Shown: piece after piece, positions 1 to 11,707 of the stretch
How positions within the stretch are numbered: the stretch's first letter is position 1
Layout: each line of letters begins with the position of its first letter
NCBI GenBank assembly: GCA_964019055.1
Contig: OZ025209.1
Location: 1-64,000, forward strand
Direction of reading: 5' to 3'
Origin: Anthopleura xanthogrammica
Taxonomy: Eukaryota; Cnidaria; Anthozoa; Actiniaria; Actiniidae
Length of the DNA: 64,000 nucleotides
Translations under genes and position numbers: made by a program
The notes under the pieces: model-generated
The model's input: only the letters and a program-made list of their open reading frames with translations
Database searches by the model: none
Told to the model about the DNA's origin: nothing

Positions 1-2203
1 CCTAACCCTAACCCTAACCCTAACCCTAACCCTAACCCTAACCCTAACCCTAACCCTAACCCTAACCCTAACCCTAACCCTAACCCTAACCCTAACCCTA
101 ACCCTAACCCTAACCCTAACCCTAACCCTAACCCTAACCCTAACCCTAACCCTAACCCTAACCCTAACCCTAACCCTAACCCTAACCCTAACCCTAACCC
201 TAACCCTAACCCTAACCCTAACCTACCCTAACCCTAACCCTAACCCTAACCCTAACCCTAACCCTAACCCTAACCCTAACCTACCCTAACCCTAACCCTA
301 ACCCTAACCCTAACCCTAACCCTAACCTAACCCTAACCCTAACCCTAACCCTAACCCTAACCCTAACCCTAACCCTAACCCTAACCCTAACCCTAACCCT
401 AACCCTAACCCTAACCCTAACCCTAACCCTAACCCTAACCCTAACCCTAACCCTAACCCTAACCCTAACCCTAACCCTAACCCTAACCCTAACCCTAACC
501 CTAACCCTAACCCTAACCCTAACCCTAACCCTAACCCTAACCCTAACCCTAACCCTAACCCTAACCCTAACCCTAACCCTAACCCTAACCCTAACCCTAA
601 CCCTAACCCTAACCCTAACCCTAACCCTAACCCTAACCCTAACCCTAACCCTAACCCTAACCCTAACCCTAACCCTAACCCTAACCCTAACCCTAACCCT
701 AACCCTAACCCTAACCCTAACCCTAACCCTAACCCTAACCCTAACCCTAACCCTAACCCTAACCCTAACCCTAACCCTAACCCTAACCCTAACCCTAACC
801 CTAACCCTAACCCTAACCCTAACCCTAACCCTAACCCTAACCCTAACCCTAACCCTAACCCTAACCCTAACCCTAACCCTAACCCTAACCCTAACCCTAA
901 CCCTAACCCTAACCCTAACCCTAACCCTAACCCTAACCCTAACCCTAACCCTAACCCTAACCCTAACCCTAACCCTAACCCTAACCCTAACCCTAACCCT
1001 AACCCTAACCCTAACCCTAACCCTAACCCTAACCCTAACCTAACCCTAACCCTAACCCTAACCCTAACCCTAACCCTAACCCTAACCCTAACCCTAACCC
1101 TAACCCTAACCCTAACCCTAACCCTAACCCTAACCCTAACCCTAACCCTAACCCTAACCCTAACCCTAACCCTAACCCTAACCCTAACCCTAACCCTAAC
1201 CCTAACCCTAACCCTAACCCTAACCCTAACCCTAACCCTAACCCTAACCCTAACCCTAACCCTAACCCTAACCCTAACCCTAACCCTAACCCTAACCCTA
1301 ACCCTAACCCTAACCCTAACCCTAACCCTAACCCTAACCCTAACCCTAACCCTAACCCTAACCCTAACCCTAACCCTAACCCTAACCCTAACCCTAACCC
1401 TAACCCTAACCCTAACCCTAACCCTAACCCTAACCCTAACCCTAACCCTAACCCTAACCCTAACCCTAACCCTAACCCTAACCCTAACCCTAACCCTAAC
1501 CCTAACCCTAACCCTAACCCTAACCCTAACCCTAACCCTAACCCTAACCCTAACCCTAACCCTAACCCTAACCCTAACCCTAACCCTAACCCTAACCCTA
1601 ACCCTAACCCTAACCCTAACCCTAACCCTAACCCTAACCCTAACCCTAACCCTAACCCTAACCCTAACCCTAACCCTAACCCTAACCCTAACCCTAACCC
1701 TAACCCTAACCCTAACCCTAACCCTAACCCTAACCCTAACCCTAACCCTAACCCTAACCCTAACCCTAACCCTAACCCTAACCCTAACCCTAACCCTAAC
1801 CCTAACCCTAACCCTAACCCTAACCCTAACCCTAACCCTAACCCTAACCCTAACCCTAACCCTAACCCTAACCCTAACCCTAACCCTAACCCTAACCCTA
1901 ACCCTAACCCTAACCCTAACCCTAACCCTAACCCTAACCCTAACCCTAACCCTAACCCTAACCCTAACCCTAACCCTAACCCTAACCCTAACCCTAACCC
2001 TAACCCTAACCCTAACCCTAACCCTAACCCTAACCCTAACCCTAACCCTAACCCTAACCCTAACCCTAACCCTAACCCTAACCCTAACCCTAACCCTAAC
2101 CCTAACCCTAACCCTAACCCTAACCCTAACCCTAACCCTAACCCTAACCCTAACCCTAACCCTAACCCTAACCCTAACCCTAACCCTAACCCTAACCCTA
2201 ACC

Positions 2204-2244
<41 letters not shown>

Positions 2245-2959
2245 CCCTAACCCTAACCCTAACCCTAACCCTAACCCTAACCCTAACCCTAACCCTAACC
2301 CTAACCCTAACCCTAACCCTAACCCTAACCCTAACCCTAACCCTAACCCTAACCCTAACCCTAACCCTAACCCTAACCTAACCCTAACCCTAACCCTAAC
2401 CCTAACCCTAACCCTAACCCTAACCCTAACCCTAACCCTAACCCTAACCCTAACCCTAACCCTAACCCTAACCCTAACCCTAACCCTAACCCTAACCCTA
2501 ACCCTAACCCTAACCCTAACCCTAACCCTAACCCTAACCCTAACCCTAACCCTAACCCTAACCCTAACCCTAACCCTAACCCTAACCCTAACCCTAACCC
2601 TAACCCTAACCCTAACCCTAACCCTAACCCTAACCCTAACCCTAACCCTAACCCTAACCCTAACCCTAACCCTAACCCTAACCCTAACCCTAACCCTAAC
2701 CCTAACCCTAACCCTAACCCTAACCCTAACCCTAACCCTAACCCTAACCCTAACCCTAACCCTAACCCTAACCCTAACCCTAACCCTAACCCTAACCCTA
2801 ACCCTAACCCTAACCCTAACCCTAACCCTAACCCTAACCCTAACCCTAACCCTAACCCTAACCCTAACCCTAACCCTAACCCTAACCCTAACCCTAACCC
2901 TAACCCTAACCCTAACCCTAACCTAACCCTAACCCTAACCCTAACCCTAACCCTAACCC
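1..2959. repeat. Telomere, CCCTAA/TTAGGG hexamer array
   Basis: About 490 head-to-tail CCCTAA units run from the first base to 2959. The C-rich strand reads inward, as expected for the left end of a chromosome. Variant units are rare: CCTACCCTAA near 223 and 281, shortened CCTAACCTAA near 325, 1038, 2376 and 2922, and one CCCTAAACCC near 2223. TTAGGG is the ancestral metazoan telomere repeat. Confidence 0.98.
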
Positions 2960-3436
2960 GTTAATTTCTTAAAGGTATGGATAGGGTTAGGGTTTTTACT
3001 ACCCTCACGAGGTTTATTTTAAAATTTTAACTACCCTTAAAGGGTGGTAGTGGAATGTTCTACTACCCTTCAAGGGTGGTAGTCTCACTTATTACTACCC
3101 TTTTAGGGTAGTAGTGGAATGTTCAATTTTTTTAAGGGTTGTAGTTTAAGGTACTATTACCCTTCTAGGGTGTTAATCAAATGTTATTTAAAACGGTTGT
3201 TTAAAACGTTTTATTTAAATTGCTTGATTTTATGTTCAAGGTTTAATGAAATTTTTTGTTGTTTTTTTTCAAGTGCTTAATGGCGAATACTTGCACGTCA
3301 TGTGTGAACCTATAATGGAGATCCTGTCAAATGGCATTATTTAAATGTGAATTTTTAACATTAAAGTCTAATTTACTGTCGAAGTTGTTCAAATGGTGTT
3401 TGAAGCGTATATAAGTGTTTCAATAATCTTTCTCTC
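2960..3436. other. Telomere-proximal AT-rich DNA with short palindromes
   Basis: No gene is visible. A short inverted telomeric stretch (TAGGGTTAGGG, near 2983) is followed by four imperfect palindromes of about 20 bp built from CTACCCTT and AAGGGTGGTAG, at 3031-3050, 3061-3083, 3093-3114 and about 3153-3174, separated by AT-rich spacers. Confidence 0.7.
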
Positions 3437-5037
3437 CTGATAAGAGGAAAAAACTTTTTTTGGATTTTTGTGAATTTTTTCTAAGTGCTAACTCCAACCC
3501 TCCCTATGCGGTTAGGGTTGAAACATGGGTTTCCTGGAAAAAGACCTTGGATGATGTTCTAACTTTCAGAATTGGTGTTTCTGGTGTAGTTAAGTGTTTC
3601 TAGGGTGTTTATTTCCTAATAAGACGAAATAATTTTTTTGGATTTTTTCAAATTTTTTCTAAGTGCTAACTCCAACCCTCCCTATGCGGCTAGGGTTGAA
3701 ACATGGGTTTCCTAGTAGATGACCTCGGATGATGTTTTAACTATCAGAAATGGTGTTTTTGGGGTTAGATAAGTGATCCTAGTATCTGTTTGTTCTAATA
3801 AGACGAAATAATTTTTTTCGATTTTCTTGAAATTTTTCTAAGTGCTAACTCCAACCCACCCTATACGGTTAGGGTTGAAACATGGGTTTCCTGGAAGATG
3901 ACCTTGGATGATGTTCTAACTTTCAGAAATGGTGTTTCAAGTGTAGTTAAGTGTTTCTAGGGTGTTGATTTCTTAATAAGACGAAATAATTTTTTCGATT
4001 TCTCGATTTTTTTCCAAGTGCTAACTCCAACCCTCCCTATGCGGTTAGGGTTGAAACATGGGTTTCCTGGAAAAAGACCTTGGATGAGGTTCTAACTTTT
4101 AGAAATGGGGTTTCTGGTATAGTTAAGTGTTTCTAGGGTGTTTATTTCCTGATAAGACGAATTATTTTTTTTGGATTTTTTCAAATTTTTTTCTAAGTGC
4201 TAACTCCAACCCTCCCTATGCGGCTAGGGTTGAAACATGGGTTTCCTAGTAGATGACTTCGGATGATGTTTTAACTATCAGAAATGGTGTTTCTGGGGTT
4301 AGATAAGTGATTCTAGTATCTTTTTGTTCTAATAAAGTGAAATATTTTTTTTGGATTTTTGTGAATTTTTTCTAAGTGCTAACTTTAACCCTCACTATAC
4401 AGTTAGGGTTGAAACATGGGTTTCTTGGAAAAAAACTTTGGATGATGTTCTAACTTTCAGAAATGGTGTTTCTGGGGTTAGATAAGAGGTTCTAGGGTGT
4501 TTATTTCCTGATAAGACGAATTATTTTTTTTGGAGTTTTTCAAATTTTTTTCTAAGTGTTAACTCCAACCCTCCCTATGCGGCTAGGGTTGAAACATGGG
4601 TTTCCTAGTAGATGACCTCGGATGATGTTCTAACTTTCAGAAATGGTGTTTCTGGTGTAGTTAAGTGTTTCTAGAGTGTTTATTTCCTAATAAGACGAAA
4701 TAATTTTTTTGGATTTTTTAAAATTTTTTCCAAGTGCTAACTCCAACCCTCCCTATATCGCTAGGGTTGAAACATGGGTTTCCTGGAAAAAGACCTTGGA
4801 TGATGTTCTAACTTTCAGAAACGGTGTTTCCGGTGTAGTTAAGTGTTTCTAGGGTGTTTATTTCTTAATAAGACGAAATAATTTTTTTGGATTTTTGCGA
4901 ATTTTTTCTAAGTGCTAACTCCAACCCACCCTATACGGTTAGGGTTGAAACATGGGGATCCTAGTAGATGACCTTGGATGTTGTTCTAACTATCAGAAAC
5001 GGTGTTTCTGGGGTTAGTTAAGGGTACCTGATGACTT
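3437..5037. repeat. Subtelomeric satellite, about 178-bp monomer, nine copies
   Basis: The landmark AAGTGCTAACTCCAACCC recurs near 3483, 3660, 3839, 4016, 4196, 4374, 4554, 4731 and 4910, giving spacings of 177-180 bp. Each monomer holds an inverted pair CAACCCT ... AGGGTTG around TATGCGG, followed by GAAACATGGG and an AT-rich half. Two monomer types are distinguished by CTGGAAAAAGACC or CTAGTAGATGACC after this block. They largely alternate, so a dimer of about 357 bp is a higher-order unit. No coding potential. Confidence 0.92.
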
Positions 5038-5240
5038 TTTAGTGTTGTGGATTTAAAACTGAAATTTCGCATAGGGTGGGTTGGGGTTAGCACTTTGAAA
5101 AATTTTCGTCGATTTTCTCAGAATCAAAGTACTCAAAGTTCCTAGGTGAAAAGTGATCCACAGCCTCTGAAACGCGTAACTACCCTATTGCTGGAGAAAC
5201 ATTTGTCGGTGGGTCGGGGTGGGCACTTTGAAATAATGTC
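5038..5240. repeat. Inverted, decayed copies of the 178-bp satellite core
   Basis: At about 5068-5096 the stretch GCATAGGGTGGGTTGGGG followed by TTAGCACTTT is the reverse complement of the satellite landmark. A weaker version, GGTCGGGGTGGGCACTTTG, lies near 5215. The array therefore ends in monomers of opposite orientation. Confidence 0.75.
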
Positions 5241-5639
5241 GGGGTTACGAGTCTACAAGAGAAACTTCATGGATGGATGGATGCCTTCCTTCTTTCATTG
5301 AGCTTCTGCCATGAACCCTGTCGTTGTCATTAGAAAGACTATCCAAATACTTTCCCCTAAACCTAACCCGTGGGTGCTAGGGAGTCAGATTTCGGGGTAA
5401 TGTTAGGATATAGGGTTGGGATGGGGTAGGTATTTAGGGGGTCTGGCGTTCGGCTTTAGGGTTAGGTTTAGGGTTAGGGTTAGGTTTAGGGTAAGGGTTT
5501 GGATGGAGTATAGAGTGGAATGTCTGGGTGAGGGGAACTGGTTGAAATGTAGGGTAATGCGAATGCCTAGAGTGCGTGTTTACGATGCTCTTGCTCACAC
5601 ACATTTCTTTTCCAGGATGGACGAAGCTGACGAGACTGC

Positions 5640-5745
5640 TGAAGAATGGTATTGCTGCAGAGACTATTGCTGCAGAGACTATTGCTGCACAGACTGTTGC
5701 TGCAGAGACTATTGCTGCAGAGACCATTGTTGCAAAGACTTTAGC
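5640..5745. repeat. 15-bp minisatellite ATTGCTGCAGAGACT
   Basis: Six to seven copies of a 15-bp unit containing a PstI-like CTGCAG. As 15 is a multiple of three it stays open in all frames, giving artificial Cys-rich or Ala/Val-rich translations. The matching array in the second large copy is at about 6580-6720. Confidence 0.85.
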
Positions 5746-6579
5746 CTTCACCTAATCTCAGCTAGGGGACTTTGAATTTGTTGTCGAGCCTAATAAAAAT
5801 ACTGCTGTTATATCTTTACTGAATACTGTGTTGTAAGATTACAAAGACTATCCAACTCTTCCCCCTAAACCTAACCCCGATGACTTGAAGTTTAATGAGG
5901 CTATTGAGAGAAAATACTGCCATCTTTACTGAATACTGTGTTATAATATTACAAAGACTATCCAAATCCTCACCCTAAACCTAACCTCGGGGCCTTGAAG
6001 TTTATTGAAAAGAAGTGCTGCCATCTCTATTGAAGCCTGTTATACGATTGCAAAGACTATCCAAACTCTTTCCCCTAAACCTAACCCCTAGGGATTTGGA
6101 CTTTATTCCTCGAACCTTGTCTTATATTAAACCTGAGTAAAATGCCATTCATCTACGAAAGCTTTTTCCATCATGCTTGTGCTATGACCACTGTTGTCGT
6201 TGTCATTAGAAAGACTATCCAAATAGTTCCCCTAAACCTAACCCGTGGGTGCTAGGGAGTCAGATGCCGGGGTAATGTTAGGATGTAGGGTTGGGATGGG
6301 GTAGGTATTTAGGGGGTCTGGCGTTCGGCTTTAGGTTTAGGGTTAGGTTTAGGGTTAGTTTTAGGGTTAGGGTTAGGTTTAGGGTTAGGTTCAGGGTTAG
6401 GTTCAGGGTAAGGTTCAGGGTAAGGGTTTGGATGGAGCATAGAGTGGAATGTCTGGGTGAGCGGAACTAGTTGAAATGTATGGTAATGCGAATGCCTAGA
6501 GTGCGTGTTTACGATGCTCTTGCTCACACGCATTTCTTTTCTAGGATGGACGAAGCTCACGAGACTGCTGAAGACTGTC

Positions 6580-6720
6580 ATTGCTGCAAAGACTGTTGCT
6601 GGAAAGGTTGTTGCTGCATAGACTATTGCTGCATAGACTATTGCTGCAGAGACTATTGCTGCAGAGAACAGTGCTGCAGAGACTATTGGTGCAGAGACCA
6701 TTGCTGGAAAGAGTATTGTT
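6580..6720. repeat. 15-bp minisatellite, second copy
   Basis: This is the homologue of the array at 5640-5745 within the second copy of the large duplication. It has more units and more variants (for example GCATAGACTATT), so unit number changed after the duplication. Confidence 0.8.
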
Positions 6721-6955
6721 GCAAAAACTTATCTCTAGTCTGAACCTATCTCTAGGCTAGGGGACTTGGAATTTGTTGTCGAGCCTAATAAAAACACTGC
6801 TATATCTTTACTGATGACTGTTGTAAGATTACAAAGACTATCCAAAATCTTCAGCCTAACCCTAACCTCTGGACTGTGAAGTGTATTGAAAAGAAGTGCT
6901 GCCATCTCTATTGAAGACTGTTATACGATTGCAAAGACCATCCAAAATCTCTACC

Positions 6956-7625
6956 CTAAACCTAACCCTCGGGCCTTTGGACCACTATGCTTGTGCTATG
7001 ATGACTGTCATTGTTGTTGTTGTTTTCATTAGGAAGATTACCCAAATATTTCCCCTAAACCTAACCCGTGGGCCTTTGGACCATTGTGCTTCTGCTATGA
7101 CCACTACTGTTGTTGTTATTAGAAAGTCTGCCCAAATACTTCCCCTAAACCTAACCATTAGGGATTAGGACTCTATTCCTCGAAACTTACACCTACTTAA
7201 ACCTGAGTAAAATGCTATTCACCTACTATGAATACTGTTGTTGTTGTTGTTTTTATTAGGAAGATTACCCAAATATTTACCCTAAACCTAACCCCTGGGC
7301 CTTTGGACCACTATGCTTGTGGTATGACCACTGTTGCTGTCGTCATTATTAGAAGGTCTGCCCAAATACTTCCCCTAACCCTAACCCGTGGGCCTTGGGA
7401 CCACTTATCTTGTGCTATAACCTTTGTTGTTGTTGTTGTTGTCATTGGAAAGTCTGCCCAAATACTTCCTCTAAACCTAACCCGTGGGCCTTTGGACCAT
7501 CATGCTTCTCCTATAACCACTGCTGTTGTTGTCATGAGAAGGTCTACCCAAATTCTAACCCTAAACCTAACGCGTAGGCCTTTGGACCATCATGCTTGTG
7601 CTATGACCACTGTTGTTGTTGTTCA
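6956..7625. repeat. Tandem units of 91-99 bp with telomere-like core
   Basis: The landmark GGGCCTTTGGACCA recurs near 6971, 7070, 7297, 7390, 7485 and 7576 (the last two divergent at one or two bases). Each unit carries CCCTAAACCTAACCC and a (GTT)n run of 3-6 repeats. Open frames on the plus strand come from the repeat. Confidence 0.85.
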
Positions 7626-8640
7626 TTGTATAGTAGAGTGACGTAGAGTGACGTAGAGTGACGTAGAGTGACGTAGAGTGACGTATTGTGACGTAGAGTG
7701 ACGTATAGTGACGTATTGTTTAGTATAGTGACGTATTGTATAGTATAGTGACGTATAGTGACGTATAGTGACGTATTACTTAGTATTGTGACGTATGGTG
7801 ACGTATAGTGACGTATAGTATAGTATAGTGACGTATTGTATAGTATAGTGACTTATTGTGACGTATAGTGACGTAGAGTGACGTAGAGTGACGTAGAGTG
7901 ACGTATAGTGGCGTATGGTATAGTATAGTGACGTATTGTATAGTATAGTGACGTATTGTATAGTATTGTGACGTATAGTGACGTATAGTGACGTATTACT
8001 TAGTATTGTGACGTATAGTGACGTATAGTGACGTATTGTGACGTAGAGTGACGTATAGTGACGTATGGTTTAGTATAGTGACGTATGTGACGTATAGTGA
8101 CGTATAGTATAGTGTAGTGACGTATAATATCGTATAGTGACGTATTGTGACGTAGAGTGACGTATAGTGACGTATTGTTTAGTATAGTGACGTATTGTAT
8201 AGTATAGTGACGTATAGTGACGTATAGTGACGTATTACTTAGTATTGTGACGTATGGTGACGTATAGTGACGTATAGTATAGTATAGTGACGTATTGTAT
8301 AGTATAGTGACTTATTGTGACGTATAGTGACGTAGAGTGACGTAGAGTGACGTAGAGTGACGTATAGTGGCGTATGGTATAGTATAGTGACGTATTGTAT
8401 AGTATAGTGACGTATTGTATAGTATTGTGACGTATAGTGACGTATAGTGACGTATTACTTAGTATTGTGACGTATAGTGACGTATAGTGACGTATTGTGA
8501 CGTAGAGTGACGTATAGTGACGTATGGTTTAGTATAGTGACGTATGTGACGTATAGTGACGTATAGTATAGTGTAGTGACGTATAATATCGTATAGTGAC
8601 GTATTGTGACGTATAGTGACGTATAGTGACGTATGCTATA
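7626..8640. repeat. 10-bp AGTGACGTAT array with a 459-bp duplication
   Basis: The region is built from decamers such as AGTGACGTAT, AGAGTGACGT and ATTGTATAGT. The segment 7682-8140 is repeated almost without change at 8141-8599, a period of 459 bp, showing a second and recent level of amplification. TGACGTA occurs dozens of times. Confidence 0.93.
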
Positions 8641-9000
8641 GTATAGTGACGTATAGTATAGTATAGTATAGTATAGTAGGGTACAGTATAGTAGGGTACA
8701 GTATAGTACAGTAGAGTACAGTATAGTACAGTAGAGTACAGTATAGTACAGTAGAGTACAGTATTGTATTGTAGGGTAGGGTACAGTATAGTGAGTATTG
8801 TATAGTGAGTATAGTATAGTATAGTATAGTATAGTACAGTATAGTACAGTATAGTACAGTATAGTATAGTATCGTAGGGTAAGGTACAGTAGGGTAAGGT
8901 ACTGTATAGTAGGGTACAGTATAGTATAGTAGAGTACAGTAAAGAATTGTAGGGTAAGGTACAGTATGGTACAGTAGAGTACAGTAGAGCACAGTAGAGT
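8641..9000. repeat. GTATAGTACA-type decamer array
   Basis: A continuation of the preceding array in which TGACGTA is replaced by TATAGTACAGTAGAG-like decamers. Long minus-strand open frames rich in Leu, Tyr, Cys and Thr follow from the repeat and are not genes. Confidence 0.85.
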
Positions 9001-9026
9001 GCATAGCGAAGGCTGTTGTCGAGGTG

Positions 9027-9103
9027 CCCTGTATTGCAAGAAGGAGCCCTGTATTGCAAGAAGGAGCCCTGCATTGCAAGAAGGGGCCCTGCAGTGCAAG
9101 AAG
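9027..9103. repeat. 20-bp minisatellite, about four copies
   Basis: Units begin CCCTGTATTGCAAGAAGGAG at 9027, 9047, 9067 and 9087, with one or two substitutions in later copies. Confidence 0.9.
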
Positions 9104-9214
9104 GTGAACGCTGTTGTATGTGGAGAGAAATATTGTAGAGTATTGTTCTATATATGTATAACTTTATTTAAACACGGAAAATCATCAGTCAATAGTTACA
9201 AAATTAAAAAATGA

Positions 9215-9345
9215 AATAGCTACTGTTTTACATGATTGCCGTGTGGGTTTCTAATAGTTTCGGGGAAACCGTTCCATATTTTGGCACCACTGGAACTAAA
9301 AGAAAAGTGCTTCTAGTGGGACTTGAACATCGATTTACGACCTTG
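9215..9345 (-). mobile_element. LINE reverse-transcriptase C-terminal remnant
   Basis: On the minus strand the stretch FSFSSSGAKIWNGFPE resembles the conserved tail of non-LTR retrotransposon reverse transcriptases, typically SGAKIWNSLP. An in-frame stop precedes it and nothing of the catalytic region is visible, so this is a dead fragment. Family assignment was not possible by eye. Confidence 0.45.
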
Positions 9346-9430
9346 TTGTAGATGTAGAGTAGGTTCACCCACGAAGTACCTGCACGAACTATCACCTACT
9401 GACTGAAAAGGCTGCTTGAAATAAACCCCG

Positions 9431-9545
9431 TCCACTAACCTGTGCAATAAAAAAACCCCCCCCCACAAACCTGTGCAATAAAAAAACCCCCCCCCACAAA
9501 CCTGTGCAATAAAAAAAACCCTCCACAAACCTGTGCAATAGATTC
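9431..9545. repeat. About 31-bp tandem repeat with poly-C and poly-A runs
   Basis: Four copies of CACAAACCTGTGCAATAAAA alternate with C tracts of up to ten bases. A degenerate half-copy (ACCCTGCAATAGATC) follows at about 9555. Confidence 0.85.
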
Positions 9546-10055
9546 ATTCAAGCACGAACCCTGCAATAGATCACTGCAAGAGAGATACCACAACCCCTCC
9601 CCTAGTCGCCCCCAGGGCCCACTGAGCAAGACACAGGGAACCCAACAAACAAACCCGCGTAGAACAACTATCATCCCAAACACTGTAAAATATATACTAA
9701 GTCTTTGACCAACAAGCCAATCCACTCGCCGCCACCCCGTACCCTCCTCCACTAATTTAGTATTGTTCTACAAAGTTGGTTCAAGACTCGGTCGACAACG
9801 AGGGCCCCTGCTACACTCGTAGGACTCCGATTCACGTCGGAATAAACCGCCATTTCCGACGATATTTGCCGAAATTTTTCCTTTTCACGACCTTCCCCGT
9901 CCTACGAGCGGCAGGTGTGCACACAGTTCTTCGTGTTCACACGGATTTTAACCCTCATAGGACTTCATGATGTCCTCAGGTCCCTCGTTGCGACTACTCC
10001 ATACCCCATTTGAGCGAGCGAGTGACCGCAAAGCCTGTCGGTTCTAATCATAGGC

Positions 10056-10098
10056 ACACCGAGCAGATACCGAGCAGACACCGAGCACACACCGAGGA
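10056..10098. repeat. 10-11-bp CACCGAGCAGA micro-array
   Basis: Four short imperfect copies of ACCGAGCA(G/C)A. The flanking DNA from 9550 to 10140 shows no recognisable gene. Confidence 0.6.
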
Positions 10099-10143
10099 CA
10101 CTCACGTCTTCACACGCTCTCATTCATGACCTGATGACTGACT

Positions 10144-10810
10144 GCAAAGAAACACTCGCTTTTATCAGGTAAGAAAACCTCCTATTCTAAATTAAACTGT
10201 GCAAACTCCAACACAAACATTATTTCTTTCCTTCTACGTATTTAGTTCGTGGGTTACAGCTTTTTTCGTCTTTAAAAAGTTACTTTTCCTCGTTACAAAT
10301 GGAAGCTTGTCGTCGTAGTTGTTGTCGTTCTCTTACCATTTGCACGTGGTTGGGTTTTCGAGCTAAAAAACACATGAATTCCCTTGTTTTGGCTTCCATT
10401 CTACTCGTTTATCCTTAAGGCTCAAGAGTTTTTCCACAAACTACGTTTCTTTAGCTTAAATATTTTATTTACGCTTCTTAATACTAATGTAGTCTGTCTT
10501 TCCTGCACCCTGTACAAAAACACTCGCTTTTATCTGGTAACAAAACCTCCTATACTACATTAAACTATCCAAACACCAAGACAGACATTATTTCTTTCCT
10601 TCAACGTATTTAGTTCGTGGGTTATAGCTTTTTTTCTTCCTTCGAAAATTACTTTTTTTCTCGAATACGCAAGGTTGTTCTCGTAGTTCTCGTCGTTGCG
10701 TTACCATTTGCACGTGGTTGGGTTTTTAAGTTAAAAAACACATTAATTCGCTTGTTATTCCTTCCATTCTATTGCCTTACGCTTAAGGCTCCAGAGTTTT
10801 GCAGAAACTA
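10144..10810. repeat. Direct duplication with 368-bp offset
   Basis: Two diverged copies, about 10144-10441 and 10512-10810, share CACTCGCTTTTATC, ATTATTTCTTTCCTTC and TTACCATTTGCACGTGGTTG at a constant 368-bp offset. Divergence is clearly higher than in the arrays to the left. The remaining sequence to 11447 holds no gene I can recognise. Confidence 0.8.
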
Positions 10811-11447
10811 ACTTTCATGCTTGATTTTTTGGGGGTTTTAACAGCCTTTCCTTGCTGGATATATTTGACAACAACAATAACTTGGCAGCTTATCATTCAT
10901 CTGAGCTTACTGCTACCCTTATTTACACTTACTTATTTCTTTACTTTAAGCATCCCTTCTAGCTTCAAGAACTGCTTTCCAAGGCTATTATGATGGTATG
11001 CAATGAATTAAGGTAAGAAAAATCCTTTACAGTAGCTTCAGTCCACTAGTCCTTCACTCATATATATTTATAAACCTTCTGAAACCTAGCAGTGTTCACT
11101 ACGTAGTCCCATGTCTTTACCACCCATTGATAAAAGTTAACTAGTCTTTGCAAATTGCAAGTGAAATGCTGTGAGTCTATGGACAACGACTTCTATATGA
11201 TATGTAAATGATTGTGGTCCCTACATGGTAATGCATGTCTCTTCATGTCATTTCATATATTTGGTATGATGCAGCTGACAAAAATAATACTGATCAAGTA
11301 GTATAGCTGTCTCTAAAATCAACGTACAATAAAAACAATTCCAACCAGAATGGAAATTCAAATATAGTTTTATAAATATACACAAACAGACTCAGCGGGC
11401 TTTTAGAAATAGCATAATAGTCATTTGAGTCAACACTTAGCTGGTAA

Positions 11448-11531
11448 CTCTGAATGAAATATGTAATTTGATATTTAATATGTAATACTAGTATTACATA
11501 TTAAATATCAAATTACATATTTCATTCAGAG
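11448..11531. repeat. Perfect 84-bp palindrome
   Basis: Arms of 42 bp meet at ACT|AGT with no spacer and no mismatch. The arms begin CTCTGAATGAAATATG and are AT-rich. There is no direct target-site duplication directly outside the arms. Confidence 0.95.
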
Positions 11532-11617
11532 ACAACATCTCTGTGTTGCTAAATCAAAGGACATAAGAATAAAGTCAATTTTCTTCGGCAAAGACACCTA
11601 GCTATCTTGGCTAATTA

Positions 11618-11707
11618 ACAATTAGTCCTCGAGTCCGAATGTCCGAAATTCGGCCTCATGGGCTATTGATCGACTCATAGGCCATGAGGGCGAGAGGACT
11701 AATTGTT
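11618..11707. mobile_element. 90-bp foldback MITE-like element
   Basis: Terminal inverted repeats AACAATTAGTCCTC and GAGGACTAATTGTT are perfect over 14 bp. An inner inverted pair (CCTCATGGGCTAT and ATAGGCCATGAGG) matches at 12 of 13 positions, so the element can form one long stem. Confidence 0.75.

Larger units (their letters stand above)
5300..6955. repeat. Large tandem duplication with telomere-like tracts
   Basis: A block starting near 5319 repeats near 6195, offset 875 bp at its left part and about 995 bp at its right part. Each copy contains CCCTAAACCTAACCC, a run of degenerate TTAGGG/TTTAGGG (5455-5495 and 6330-6430), a 15-bp minisatellite, and a shared stretch beginning GAATTTGTTGTCGAGCC (5774 and 6769). 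Short open frames on both strands follow the repeat structure and look non-genic. Confidence 0.85.

Noticed and set aside
5416..6743. Cys-rich frames that look like small secreted proteins
   Set aside because: The cysteine spacing comes from the 15-bp TGCTGCAGAGACTAT minisatellite; there is no signal peptide and the copies differ only in repeat number.
7626..8640. CRISPR-like array
   Set aside because: The repeats are contiguous decamers without unique spacers, in a eukaryotic subtelomere.
8455..9099. Minus-strand frames rich in Leu, Tyr, Cys and Thr
   Set aside because: Three overlapping frames are open because the decamer repeat lacks stops in that orientation.
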